This document shows, piece after piece, positions 43,956 to 53,310 of a stretch of DNA of 64,000 nt (the first letter of the stretch is position 1; each line of letters begins with the position of its first letter). Location of the stretch: assembly GCF_002160815.1 (NCBI RefSeq), contig NZ_NFLH01000003.1, positions 62,001 to 126,000 on the forward strand. Direction: 5' to 3'. Made by a program: the position numbers and the translations under genes. The notes under the pieces were generated by a model. The model saw nothing but the letters and a program-made list of their open reading frames with translations, had not been told where the DNA came from and made no database searches. Source of the stretch: Massilimicrobiota sp. An134 (lineage in GTDB: Bacteria; Bacillota_I; Bacilli_A; Erysipelotrichales; Coprobacillaceae).

Positions 43956-45623
43956 TTATTGATGTTCTATCATCTTCATAGCTTTCATTGCTTCTCTTGC
44001 TTTATAGAAACCTTCGGCTATGTTCAATCCATGATCTCCAATTCTTTCAAAATCTGTAAGAATTTTTGTATAGACAACACTGTTCTCTGTTGTACATTTT
44101 TTATCTTTTAATCTCTTAAGCTGATTCACTGTAAACTGATGATGTGTCTTGTCTATGTTCTCTTCTATTACATCAACTTTGTCTACAATGCTACTGAACT
44201 CATCATAATTCATGATTCTCAGCTCATCTAGTATATTGACACAAAGACTGCTCATGATTCCTATCTCATCCATAGCTTCATGTGAGAATCGTCTGTCTTC
44301 ACTTTGAAGTAGCTCGGCCCTTTGGGCTATATTCACCGCATGATCTCCAATTCTTTCAATGTCTGATGATATCTTCATGAATAAACCAATAGCCTGTGAT
44401 CCTTCTACTGGAAATTCTGTTGAAATCGCATTTGTTGTAAAGTCTACAATATTTTTATTGAGATAGTTGATATATTCTTCATTCTTTTGTAGCTTTTCAT
44501 ATTTGTCTTCCTTGAACTCTATCAAAAGTTCAAATGATTTACGAACATTGTCTATTGCAACATCTAGCATGTTCTGTGTTTCGTTGAACAACTGCGTATT
44601 CGCAATAGCACTTGTTCCAATATGATAGTCGTTTGTAAAAATACCAAAGTCTAAGTATTTTAACTGCATCTTTCCTTCCAATTCTGGTTTTTCTGGTAAA
44701 ATAATGAATGATAAATCGACTAGTTTTGTTCCAATTGGCAACAAGATGATTGTTGTCACAACATTAAATACTGTATGTACATTGGCAATTTGTGACACGA
44801 CATTACCTGGTGTCAATGACTCCATAAACGCAGCAAATGGTGTCAGCATACTAATAATAACAAAGATAATTGTTCCTATAATATTGAATGATAAATGAAT
44901 AATGGTTGTACGTTTGGCATTACGATTAGCACCAATGGAAGCCAATACAGCCGTAATACATGTTCCGATATTTTGTCCAAATAAAACATAAATGGCTGAT
45001 GGTAAAGTTACAACTCCACTCATCGCTAACGCCTGTAAAATACCTACTGATGCTGATGATGACTGAATGATGGCAGTAAAGACTGCACCCACCAAAATAC
45101 CAATCAATGGATTTTCAAAGTTTGCGACAATATTCGCAAATTCTGGTGAACTTCTTAATGGTGCCATAGCACCAGACATCATTTCCATTCCCATAAATAA
45201 AATACCTAAACCAGCAATAATTTCACCAATTGCATCAAGTTTCTTGCTTTTGAAAAAGGCAATCAACACAACCCCAATAAAAGCAATAATAGGTGCTAAA
45301 GCTGTAATATCCAAGGCAATCAACTGTCCTGTGATTGTTGTCCCAATATTGGCACCCATGATGACCCATACAGCATTTTTTAATTGCATAAGTCCTGCAT
45401 TGACAAATCCTACTGCCATAACTGTTGTGGCAGAAGATGATTGCATGATTGCTGTGGTTAAAGCTCCTACCAGCGTTCCTAAAAAACGATTTGTTGTCAA
45501 TTTTTCCAAAATTGACTTCATCTTATTCCCGGCAGCCAGCTCCAAACCAGTTGACATCATTGTCATCCCATAAAGGAATAAAGCTAGCCCACCTAGCATA
45601 GAGAATATGTTTGTCAGTTCCAT
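43956..45623 (-). CDS. Na+/phosphate cotransporter with PhoU domain
   Basis: 555 residues. The N-terminal ~310 residues are two inverted repeats of the NptA/PNaS family: LFLYGMTMMSTGLE, MQSSSATTVMAVGFVNAGLM and IIQSSSASVGILQALAMSG with the paired QSSSA motifs. The C-terminal ~200 residues contain PhoU-like three-helix bundles (IERIGDHAVNIAQRAE and FERIGDHGLNIAEG with E/D-x-x-x-D metal residues). It imports phosphate with sodium. GGAGGA precedes the start; Pho-box-like repeats lie 30-70 nt upstream. Confidence 0.93.
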   Translation of the reverse strand: MELTNIFSMLGGLALFLYGMTMMSTGLELAAGNKMKSILEKLTTNRFLGTLVGALTTAIMQSSSATTVMAVGFVNAGLMQLKNAVWVIMGANIGTTITGQLIALDITALAPIIAFIGVVLIAFFKSKKLDAIGEIIAGLGILFMGMEMMSGAMAPLRSSPEFANIVANFENPLIGILVGAVFTAIIQSSSASVGILQALAMSGVVTLPSAIYVLFGQNIGTCITAVLASIGANRNAKRTTIIHLSFNIIGTIIFVIISMLTPFAAFMESLTPGNVVSQIANVHTVFNVVTTIILLPIGTKLVDLSFIILPEKPELEGKMQLKYLDFGIFTNDYHIGTSAIANTQLFNETQNMLDVAIDNVRKSFELLIEFKEDKYEKLQKNEEYINYLNKNIVDFTTNAISTEFPVEGSQAIGLFMKISSDIERIGDHAVNIAQRAELLQSEDRRFSHEAMDEIGIMSSLCVNILDELRIMNYDEFSSIVDKVDVIEENIDKTHHQFTVNQLKRLKDKKCTTENSVVYTKILTDFERIGDHGLNIAEGFYKAREAMKAMKMIEHQ

Positions 45624-45653
45624 CTCTTCCTCCTATTTACACACAAAACAAAC

Positions 45654-45692
45654 TTAACATAATCTTTACATAATGTAAACATGAATTTTACA
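45654..45692 (-). promoter_or_regulatory. Pho-box-like array before Na/Pi cotransporter
   Basis: Read on the plus strand: TTAACA (45654), TTTACA (45665), TAAACA (45676) and TTTACA (45687), each exactly 11 bases apart. The repeats read from the strand opposite to the gene. The 14-base word AAACTTAACATAAT at the left end also occurs before pstS. Confidence 0.65.
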
Positions 45693-45816
45693 AAAAAAGA
45701 TTTGATTTTATCAGCTTTTGTTAAAAAATCTTAATAAAAAAATATCAACAAAGATATTCTATCCATCAAGACTCTTTATAAATAACTATTATTCCCTATT
45801 TTCAATTTTAAATGCG

Positions 45817-45857
45817 TAAAAAAACCAATGAGATCTAATTCTCATTGGTTTCCATTT
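45817..45857 (-). terminator. terminator after glgP
   Basis: AAACCAATGAGA / TCTCATTGGTTT perfect 12-bp stem with a 6-base loop; T-rich tracts on both sides. Confidence 0.92.
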
Positions 45858-45859
45858 TT

Positions 45860-48256
45860 TTATCTTTTCACTCTATCTAATTTCCAGATATCCTTAACGT
45901 ATTCTTCAATTGTACGATCTGATGAGAAATATCCAGATTTTGCGATATTGACAAGACACATTTTAGACCATCTTGAACGATCACGATATAATTCATCTAC
46001 TTTTGCCTGAGCTTTTAAGTAAGCTTCAAAATCGGCAAATAAGAAGTATTCATCATTACGATTCATCAATTCATCAAAGATCATTCTGAATTCTTCACGT
46101 GATTCATGGAATGTTCCATCAACTAATGAGTCAACAACATGTTTAATACGTGGATCATTATTATAATAATCCCATGCGTTATATTGACCATTCCATCTTA
46201 ATTCATTAATTTCATTATCTTTTAATCCAAAGATAATTACATTGTCATCACCAACACGTTCAGCAATTTCCACATTAGCACCGTCAAGTGTTCCTACTGT
46301 GACAGCACCATTCATCATAAATTTCATATTACCTGTACCACTTGCTTCTTTACCAGCTGTTGAAATCTGTTCAGAAACATCTGCAGCAGGCATAATCTTT
46401 TCAGCAATTGTGACACCATAGTTTTCAATAAAGACAACTTTTAAATATGGATTTGTTTCAGGATCATTATTCACAACATCTGCAACACTATTAATTAATT
46501 TGATAACTTTCTTTGCGAAATAGTAAGCAGGAGCTGCTTTTGCACCAAAGATAAATGTTCTTGGATAAATCTTAAATTCAGGATTCATCTTCATTTGCTG
46601 ATATAAATAAATCACGTGCATGATATTTAATAATTGTCGTTTATAAGCATGTAATCTTTTGACTTGAATATCAAAAATACTATTCACATCAACTTTAATA
46701 CCATTGTGTTTATAAATATAATCAGCTAAAACTTGTTTTCTTTGTTGTTTGACATTGTAGAATTTACCTTGAACAATAGAATCATCAACATAATCCATTA
46801 GTTTTTCTAATTCTTCTGGATGTTTAATCCAATCATTTCCAATTGTTTCATTTAATAATGATGATAATTCAGGATTTGAATAAGCTAACCATCTACGATG
46901 TGTAATACCATTTGTTTTATTGTTGAATTTCTTTGGATATAAGAAATAGAAATCTTTCATTTCCTGTTCCATTAAAATTTGTGTATGAAGTCTAGCAACA
47001 CCATTAACACTAAAACTTCCTACAATGGCAAGATGAGCCATATGTACTTGTCCATCTTTTAAAATCATCACACGATTTAATAAATCTTCATCATTATCAC
47101 TGATATGTTTCACATATCCAATAAATCTTCTATTGATTTCTTCGATAATCTGATAAACTCTTGGAAGTAATGCCTGCATTGTTGAAATTGGCCATTTTTC
47201 CAAGGCTTCTGATAAGATTGTATGATTTGTATAGGCACATGTTTGTGTTGTAATATGCCATGCTTCATCCCAATCCATATCATATTCATCAATTAAGATT
47301 CTCATCAATTCAGGAATCACCAATACTGGATGTGTATCATTTAACTGAATAACATTCTTTTCATGGAAATTAGATAATGATGGATAAACTCTTAAATGAT
47401 TTTTAATAATAGCACGTAATCCTGCTGATACAAAGAAATATTGTTGTTTTAAACGTAATGTACGTCCAGCAAGTGTTGAATCATCAGGATATAATGTCTG
47501 ACAGATATCTCTGACTTCTTGAGCATATTGTCTAAAATCTTTATTAGATGGAATTTCATCACTTGGTTCTGAAGACCATAAACGGAGTGTATTTGTGACA
47601 GTTGTATCATTACCAACAATTGGCATATCATAAGGAACAGCCTTGACACATTCAGCATCAACATGATCCCATTTACCAGTTTCTTCATTCCATACAACAT
47701 GTCCCCAGAATTTAACATCAACAGCATGTTTAGGTTTTCTCACTTCCCACATATTTCCTAATTTTAACCATTGATCAGGAACTTCAACTTGATATCCATT
47801 TTCAATTTTCTGTTTAAATAAACCATATTCATAACGAATTGTATTTCCAAATGCTGGATAAGAAAGTGAAGCTAATGAATCCATGAAGCAGGCAGCAAGT
47901 CTTCCTAAACCACCATTTCCAAGTCCTGCGTCAGATTCTAATTCTTCCAAATCATGGATATTAATTCCATAATCTGCTAATCCTTCTTTGGCAATCTCAT
48001 AAATACCTAAATTCATCATATTGTTTACCAATAAACGTCCAATCAAAAACTCCATAGAGAAGTAATGAACTTGTTTTTGGTAATTTGTTTTTGTAGCCAT
48101 TTTTGTCATAGCCCAATTGACAGATGCATAATCACGAACCATTCTTTCAAGTGTCATGAACTTTTCTGTAATGTGTGATTCTTCTACTGTACGTCCGTAA
48201 GATTCAATAATTCTTCTTGAAAACTCATATTTAAATTCTTCTTTTGTCTTAAACAT
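45860..48256 (-). CDS. glgP: glycogen/starch phosphorylase
   Basis: PLP enzyme releasing glucose-1-phosphate from alpha-1,4-glucans, 798 residues, family length. GNGGLGRLAACFMDSLASL binds substrate, FNNKTNGITHRRWLAYSNP precedes the second domain, and EASGTGNMKFMMNGAVTVGT contains the PLP lysine; KVVFIENYGVTIAEKI is also typical. Last gene of the glgB-glgP unit, 16 nt after glgB, with GAGGGAG before the ATG. Confidence 0.97.
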   Translation of the reverse strand: MFKTKEEFKYEFSRRIIESYGRTVEESHITEKFMTLERMVRDYASVNWAMTKMATKTNYQKQVHYFSMEFLIGRLLVNNMMNLGIYEIAKEGLADYGINIHDLEELESDAGLGNGGLGRLAACFMDSLASLSYPAFGNTIRYEYGLFKQKIENGYQVEVPDQWLKLGNMWEVRKPKHAVDVKFWGHVVWNEETGKWDHVDAECVKAVPYDMPIVGNDTTVTNTLRLWSSEPSDEIPSNKDFRQYAQEVRDICQTLYPDDSTLAGRTLRLKQQYFFVSAGLRAIIKNHLRVYPSLSNFHEKNVIQLNDTHPVLVIPELMRILIDEYDMDWDEAWHITTQTCAYTNHTILSEALEKWPISTMQALLPRVYQIIEEINRRFIGYVKHISDNDEDLLNRVMILKDGQVHMAHLAIVGSFSVNGVARLHTQILMEQEMKDFYFLYPKKFNNKTNGITHRRWLAYSNPELSSLLNETIGNDWIKHPEELEKLMDYVDDSIVQGKFYNVKQQRKQVLADYIYKHNGIKVDVNSIFDIQVKRLHAYKRQLLNIMHVIYLYQQMKMNPEFKIYPRTFIFGAKAAPAYYFAKKVIKLINSVADVVNNDPETNPYLKVVFIENYGVTIAEKIMPAADVSEQISTAGKEASGTGNMKFMMNGAVTVGTLDGANVEIAERVGDDNVIIFGLKDNEINELRWNGQYNAWDYYNNDPRIKHVVDSLVDGTFHESREEFRMIFDELMNRNDEYFLFADFEAYLKAQAKVDELYRDRSRWSKMCLVNIAKSGYFSSDRTIEEYVKDIWKLDRVKR

Positions 48257-48272
48257 ATCTCGTCTCCCTCAA

Positions 48273-50144
48273 CTATTTTCTCTTCAATTCAAATATCATA
48301 CTCGAAAATGGTGCAATGTCAACCAAAATTGAATTTTCTTTGTTGACAGCGTGTATTTTTTGTGATTTGATAGCACGTTTATTCGTGAAATTGCTTCCTG
48401 TATAGTAGTCCGTATCCGTATTAATAATCTCTTTATAAGTTCCTGCTACGGGAACTGGAATACGATAACCATGATGTGTATTTCCTACAAAGTTCATCAC
48501 GCAGACAAGCACTTCCCCATCTGGTGCATAACGTGCATAAGCAAAGACACTTTGTTTCATATCATCAACAACGAGCCATTCAAATCCTTCTGGATAATAA
48601 TCATACTGATATAAAGCAGGATGTTTTAAAATCAGATGATTTAAGTCATGAAAATATCTATGGAAAGAATCATGTTGTGGGAATTTCAATAATACCCATC
48701 CTAAAGCTTTCTTTTCATCCCATTCTTTATATTCAGCCAGCTCATTTCCCATAAAGTTCAATTTCTTACCAGGATGTGTCATCATATATAAATACAAAGA
48801 CTTACATTGCGCAAACTTCTGGTCATTATTTCCCCACATTTTATCTAGAATTGTTCCTTTACTATGAACCACTTCATCATGTGAGAATGGTAAAATATAA
48901 TTTTCACGATAGAAGTACATCATAGAGAATGTAAGTTTATTATGGACATCTGGATATTGTCGATAAATTGGATCCTTTTTAAAATAAGCCAATGTATCAT
49001 TCATCCAACCTAAATCCCATTTATAATCAAATCCTAATCCTCCAGATTGTGGAGCTGTTGTAACATTTGGATAATCTGTTGAATCTTCCGCAATCAACAT
49101 GACACCTGGGAATAATCCATTCATATGTGAATTCATACGTTTCATGAATTCAATAGCGCCATCATTAACGCCACGTTCCTTATTTCCTTTCCAGTAAATC
49201 AAATTACTGATCGCATCAAAACGAATACCATCAACATGGAAGTAATTTGCCCAGAAATGAACAGAAGACATCAAGAAACTACGAACTTCTTCTCTTCCTA
49301 AATCAAAATAACAGCTATCCCACTCCGTATATCTTAAATTAATATCAGGATATTCATAAACAAAACCACCATCAAACTGATGTAACCCATGTCCATCTTT
49401 TACAAAGTGTGCTGGAACAAAATCCATAATGACACCAATGTTATTTTTATGGCAGGCATTAATAAATGCCATTAACTGTTTTGGATTTCCATAACGGCTT
49501 GTTGCACTAAAATAACCTGTTGCCTGATATCCCCATGAACCATCAAATGGGAATTCAGTCAATGGCATCAGTTCAATATGTGAAAAACCATTTTCTACAA
49601 CATAAGGAATGATCTGATCAATCATTTCTTCATAGCTGTAATATTCACCATCTTCTTCATCCGTAAAATCCTTTTTCATTTTCCATGAACCAATATTGGC
49701 TTCATAGATATTTAAAACTCTATCAAAATTCTTTGTACGTTTATTTAACCAGCGTTTATCAGCCCATCTAAAGCCATCAATTTTATAAACTTTAGACGCT
49801 GTTCCTGGTCTTAATTCACTAAAGAAAGCATATGGATCTGCACGATCAACCCAAGATCCATTGGGTGTTTCAATACGATATTTATATGTATCATATTGTT
49901 TGATTTTTGGAATAAATAAAGTATAAATACCCCCATCAGTATATTTTTCCATATAATGATTTTCGCCATTCCATTGATTAAAATCACCAACAACCTGCAC
50001 ACTTCTTGCATTTGGAGCATAAACGGTAAATCTTACACCCTTTTGTCCATCTAATTCCTCAAAATGCGCACCAAAAACTCTATACATCTCTAAACAATTT
50101 CCCTCATGGAAAAGTTGTATCAAAAAGTTATCCAATTGTGCCAT
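48273..50144 (-). CDS. glgB: 1,4-alpha-glucan branching enzyme
   Basis: 623 residues. N-terminal CBM48 (VRFTVYAPNARSVQVVGDFN), then a GH13 barrel with PFDGSWGYQATGYFSATSRY, the nucleophile Asp in VDGIRFDAISN, the acid Glu in LIAEDSTDYP and LPFSHDEVVHSKG, and a C-terminal beta domain. It introduces alpha-1,6 branches into glycogen. The start is the ATG at 50144 (AAAGGGG upstream). No glgA or glgC genes lie in this window. Confidence 0.96.
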   Translation of the reverse strand: MAQLDNFLIQLFHEGNCLEMYRVFGAHFEELDGQKGVRFTVYAPNARSVQVVGDFNQWNGENHYMEKYTDGGIYTLFIPKIKQYDTYKYRIETPNGSWVDRADPYAFFSELRPGTASKVYKIDGFRWADKRWLNKRTKNFDRVLNIYEANIGSWKMKKDFTDEEDGEYYSYEEMIDQIIPYVVENGFSHIELMPLTEFPFDGSWGYQATGYFSATSRYGNPKQLMAFINACHKNNIGVIMDFVPAHFVKDGHGLHQFDGGFVYEYPDINLRYTEWDSCYFDLGREEVRSFLMSSVHFWANYFHVDGIRFDAISNLIYWKGNKERGVNDGAIEFMKRMNSHMNGLFPGVMLIAEDSTDYPNVTTAPQSGGLGFDYKWDLGWMNDTLAYFKKDPIYRQYPDVHNKLTFSMMYFYRENYILPFSHDEVVHSKGTILDKMWGNNDQKFAQCKSLYLYMMTHPGKKLNFMGNELAEYKEWDEKKALGWVLLKFPQHDSFHRYFHDLNHLILKHPALYQYDYYPEGFEWLVVDDMKQSVFAYARYAPDGEVLVCVMNFVGNTHHGYRIPVPVAGTYKEIINTDTDYYTGSNFTNKRAIKSQKIHAVNKENSILVDIAPFSSMIFELKRK

Positions 50145-50168
50145 ATTAAAACCCCTTTCATAGTTTTT

Positions 50169-50190
50169 ATTATACATGAAAACGCTTGAA
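50169..50190 (-). promoter_or_regulatory. -10 box and candidate cre (CcpA) site before glgB
   Basis: TATAAT on the minus strand (50169-50174) adjoins ATGAAAACGCTTGAA (50176-50190 on plus), one mismatch from the cre consensus WTGNAANCGNWNNCW. It would block the spacer region of the glgBP promoter, implying carbon catabolite control. No clear -35. Confidence 0.5.
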
Positions 50191-50275
50191 AAAGCACCCA
50201 TTATTTGTCAAATGAGGATTTTTAATGAGCTTCTATCTCCTATTTTCTATGATGTTTTCTACATATATTGAATAT

Positions 50276-50299
50276 AAAAAAAGACAGATTACTCTGCCT
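50276..50299 (-). terminator. terminator overlapping XRE gene end
   Basis: Minus strand AGGCAGA GTAA TCTGTCT with one G-U pair, then TTTTTT. Confidence 0.7.
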
Positions 50300-50495
50300 C
50301 TTTGATAAATTCAATAACGTCATTAGGTGTACAATCTAATGCTTCACATATTTTTTCTAAAGTATATGTTGAAATACCCTTTCCATGTTTAATATTATGG
50401 ATTGTTCTTGAATTAATTCCATATTGATGGATAAGGGCATATGTTGTTATAGATTTTTCCTTCATTGTCTTAAATAATGGTGCATAACTAATCAT
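50289..50495 (-). CDS. small XRE/Cro-type HTH regulator
   Basis: 68 residues, a single helix-turn-helix domain of the Cro/C1 type: MKEKSITTYALIHQYGINSR, TIHNIKHGKGISTYTLEKIC and EALDCTPNDVIEFI. This matches the short stand-alone XRE family with a lone domain. Target unknown. GATAGG lies upstream of the ATG. Monocistronic, with its stop inside a terminator. Confidence 0.88.
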   Translation of the reverse strand: MISYAPLFKTMKEKSITTYALIHQYGINSRTIHNIKHGKGISTYTLEKICEALDCTPNDVIEFIKEAE

Positions 50496-50590
50496 CCTAT
50501 CACAGCCTCTATTTTATTATGCCCATTTCTTAAGATTATGAATATATTGAAAAATGTAACTATAATGACATGTACTAACCTTCTGTCAAT

Positions 50591-50638
50591 GAAAAAGTAT
50601 GACTCAAAAATGCTTCTTCTATCTTCAAATCATACTTC
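50591..50638 (-). terminator. terminator after the NdpA-like gene
   Basis: AAGTATGA / TCATACTT 8-bp stem with a 27-base loop and a T5 run on the minus strand. Confidence 0.5.
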
Positions 50639-50649
50639 TTGTTTGAATA

Positions 50650-51636
50650 TTATTTGACAATAACTTCACTGACATCTTTCAATAAAATAGAATATGTTCC
50701 ATCTTCCTGTTTCACTTTTTCTACCTTATCTCCAGATAAGTATTCTTCTATTGGTAAGCTAATTTCAATATCATCATCTAACACTAGCTTACATTTATCC
50801 ATTGATGTTAAAGATAAGCTTTCAATACGATCTTCTTCATCAATGCCTAAATCTTTCATCATGATTTCACTTTCTTCCTGTGCCTGACCATCAGATTCCA
50901 ATACTTTTTTCACAATTTCCAATGGTTTAACAGGTTGATTTGTATCAATTCTTTCCTGAATTTCATGCTTCATTAAAGGTAAAGCTTTTCCATCATTGAC
51001 ATTATAAGTATCATCCATCTTTTTCACAACTTTTTTCATTGTTGACATTTTTTGTTTATCCGTCAACTTTTCTTCACCTTTAATCCACTGTGCATTCAAA
51101 TAGAAATCCATTCTTCCATCAATCATATATTTCTTTTCAATTAAAAATAATTTTTTAGCATCCACATTCACAACAATCGCTTCATCCACAGGAGAACCCA
51201 TTGTTGGTAAAACCTGTTTTTTGGTAATACGAATGTTTTCTTCATCAATCACACTCATAGGAATATAACGATAGTTGAGCTTTAAGGCTGCCACATATCT
51301 TTCCCCATTTTTATAACAATCCACAAACAGCACATTGCTGTTAGGCATTTCTTCTATAACTGAACCTAACGCAAATAATTTGTCCGTCATTTCATGTGCC
51401 TGTTTGATAAATTCTTCATCACTTTCAATCATCTTGTCACTTCTTAACATCATTTCATGTAAAGAACCAACTGTTAATTCTTTGAGTGAAGAAGAATTTA
51501 AAGCTTTTTCTACTTTCTTACGATAATAATCAATAGATGTTTCATTCATATCGACAAAATCAGTAGAATGATAAATCTTACGATGTTCAAAATCTAACAT
51601 ATGCATTAAAATTTTATTTATGACTATTGTATTCAT
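50650..51636 (-). CDS. nucleoid-associated protein, NdpA/YejK-like
   Basis: 328 residues. The start VINKILMHMLDFEHRKIYHS, VLFVDCYKNGERYVAALKLNYRY, TMGSPVDEAIVVNVDAKKLF and YFLNAQW-like DFYLNAQWIKG match the 37-kDa nucleoid-associated protein family as I remember it. The C-terminal ~60 residues are acidic and vary. Role probably in DNA packaging or restricting access; some family members are encoded near mobile elements. GGGTGG precedes the ATG. Divergent from yaaA across a 77-nt spacer with a TATAAT on each strand but weak -35 boxes. Confidence 0.72.
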   Translation of the reverse strand: MNTIVINKILMHMLDFEHRKIYHSTDFVDMNETSIDYYRKKVEKALNSSSLKELTVGSLHEMMLRSDKMIESDEEFIKQAHEMTDKLFALGSVIEEMPNSNVLFVDCYKNGERYVAALKLNYRYIPMSVIDEENIRITKKQVLPTMGSPVDEAIVVNVDAKKLFLIEKKYMIDGRMDFYLNAQWIKGEEKLTDKQKMSTMKKVVKKMDDTYNVNDGKALPLMKHEIQERIDTNQPVKPLEIVKKVLESDGQAQEESEIMMKDLGIDEEDRIESLSLTSMDKCKLVLDDDIEISLPIEEYLSGDKVEKVKQEDGTYSILLKDVSEVIVK

Positions 51637-51713
51637 CTTACCACCCGCAAAGATTATAACATATTTCTTTATCTATGACATTAAATACTTTATAATAATC
51701 TCGAGGTGAAATT

Positions 51714-52418
51714 ATGAAAATTGTCATTGCCCCAAGTAAAACAATGAAATATCAAAAGATTCCTTTTGTTGGTAGTAAACCTTTATTTCCAGAAGAAACA
51801 CAATATCTTACAAACATTTTAAAACAATATAATGATGAACAGTTATGTCAGCTCATGAAAATATCTTATAAACAGGCGGCTCAAGTGTATCAGTATTTTC
51901 ATGAAGAACAGACTGCTCATCCTGCTTTAGCTTTTTATCAGGGAACTGTTTTTAAACAACTTGAATTAGCATCTTACATAAATCACCATGATTATCTCTT
52001 AGAACATTTACGTATTTTAGATGCTTACTATGGTGTTTTAAAATACAATACTTTGATAACCCCTTATCGTTTAGATATGACAATGAAACCTGATCATATT
52101 AACTTATATGATTATTGGTATACACCTTTATATCAACACTTTGAACAAGTTGATTTCATTATTTCTTTAGCATCTAAAGAATTTACAAGTATGTTAAGAC
52201 ATCCTCATATCTATTTTATAGATTTCATGATCAATGATCAGGGGAAAATGAAAAGAAACGCCATGATTATTAAAAAAGCCCGTGGTCAGATGTTAAATCA
52301 GATGGTCTTAAATGAAATTTGTACATTGGATGAATTGAAAACACTCAATATTGATGGTTTTACATATCAGCCAGATTATAATCAAGAAGGTACTTTAGCA
52401 TTCGTCAAAGTCCTATAA
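51714..52418 (+). CDS. yaaA: YaaA-family peroxide stress protein
   Basis: 234 residues. MKIVIAPSKTMKYQ, DAYYGVLKYNTLITPYRLDM, FIISLASKEFTSML and IIKKARGQMLNQM are the blocks of the YaaA/DUF328 family, which in E. coli lowers free iron under peroxide stress and binds DNA. The start has CGAGGTG upstream. Followed by a small membrane protein and a GNAT gene on the same strand. Confidence 0.92.
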   Translation: MKIVIAPSKTMKYQKIPFVGSKPLFPEETQYLTNILKQYNDEQLCQLMKISYKQAAQVYQYFHEEQTAHPALAFYQGTVFKQLELASYINHHDYLLEHLRILDAYYGVLKYNTLITPYRLDMTMKPDHINLYDYWYTPLYQHFEQVDFIISLASKEFTSMLRHPHIYFIDFMINDQGKMKRNAMIIKKARGQMLNQMVLNEICTLDELKTLNIDGFTYQPDYNQEGTLAFVKVL

Positions 52419-52436
52419 TATAAAAAGGATATTAGT

Positions 52437-52676
52437 ATGTTAAAAAGTGAAAAAGTTATTGTTATTGGGATTGGATCTTTTATAGGGTTGTTTATCTTGA
52501 ACTCTTATTTTTTATCTTATATTCTATCATTTCTTATTGTAGGCGGAGATGACTATGTGCTTTCATATCTGATGCCAATATACAGTGGTATTGCACTGAT
52601 TGGAGCCATTATCATTTGTTGTAGCTACATCATTGTCAAAAAAATAAATCAACTAAGAGAGGAAAGAAACAAATGA
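52437..52676 (+). CDS. small two-helix membrane protein, unknown
   Basis: 79 residues with two hydrophobic helices (about 9-32 and 43-66) and a basic C-terminus (KKINQLREERNK). No known family recognised. AAAAGG precedes the ATG. Its TGA overlaps the next ATG (ATGA), so translation of the acetyltransferase is coupled to it. Confidence 0.65.
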   Translation: MLKSEKVIVIGIGSFIGLFILNSYFLSYILSFLIVGGDDYVLSYLMPIYSGIALIGAIIICCSYIIVKKINQLREERNK

Positions 52677-53308
52677 TTACCATTCGTCATGAAGAGAAAA
52701 AAGATTATATGACAGTAGAAAATGTTATTAGACAATCCTTTTATAACGTTTATATGCCTGGATGTTATAAACATTATTTAGCACATATCATTCGTAATCA
52801 TGAAGATTTTATTCATGAATTAGATTTTGTTTTAGAAAAAGATGGAAAAATTATTGGGAATATCATGTATACCAAAGCAAAGCTTATAGATGAAAATAAA
52901 AATGAAAAAGTTGTTCTCACTTTTGGTCCTGTCTGCATTTTACCTGAATATCAAAAACAGGGTTATGGAAAAAGACTGATTGAACACTCCATGAAAGAAG
53001 CCTATCAGCTTGGATATGATACTATTGTCATTTTAGGCAATCCTGGAGCTTATGTTCGTTTGGGATTTCAAAGCTGTAAAGACTTTCATGTCAGTCTAGA
53101 AAATGGAAAATATCCAACAGCATTGCTGGTGAAAACTTTAGTTCCTCATGTTTTAGATCATCACTCATGGACTTATTATGAAAGTCCAGCTATGGCATTT
53201 GATCCACAAGTTGCGAAAGATTTTGATGATTCCTTAGAAAAAATGGAAAAGATACATCTTGCCAGTCAAGATGAATTTGCGATTATCAGTCGCTCATTTA
53301 TAGAATAA
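52673..53308 (+). CDS. GNAT-family N-acetyltransferase (YhbS-like)
   Basis: 211 residues. GKIIGNIMYTKAKL, then TFGPVCILPEYQKQGYGKRL (the acetyl-CoA loop Q-K-Q-G-Y-G-K) and IVILGNPGAYVRLGFQSCKDF, typical of YhbS-like GNATs. The C-terminal ~60 residues are longer than the core fold. Substrate unknown. The ATG overlaps the stop of the previous ORF; the next gene starts 3 nt after its stop. Confidence 0.86.
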   Translation: MITIRHEEKKDYMTVENVIRQSFYNVYMPGCYKHYLAHIIRNHEDFIHELDFVLEKDGKIIGNIMYTKAKLIDENKNEKVVLTFGPVCILPEYQKQGYGKRLIEHSMKEAYQLGYDTIVILGNPGAYVRLGFQSCKDFHVSLENGKYPTALLVKTLVPHVLDHHSWTYYESPAMAFDPQVAKDFDDSLEKMEKIHLASQDEFAIISRSFIE

Positions 53309-53310
53309 AT

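Noticed and set aside
45067-45573. 168-codon open frame antisense to the Na/Pi cotransporter
   Set aside because: It lies wholly opposite a clear transporter, has no ribosome site and low-complexity Ile/Pro-rich content typical of shadow frames.
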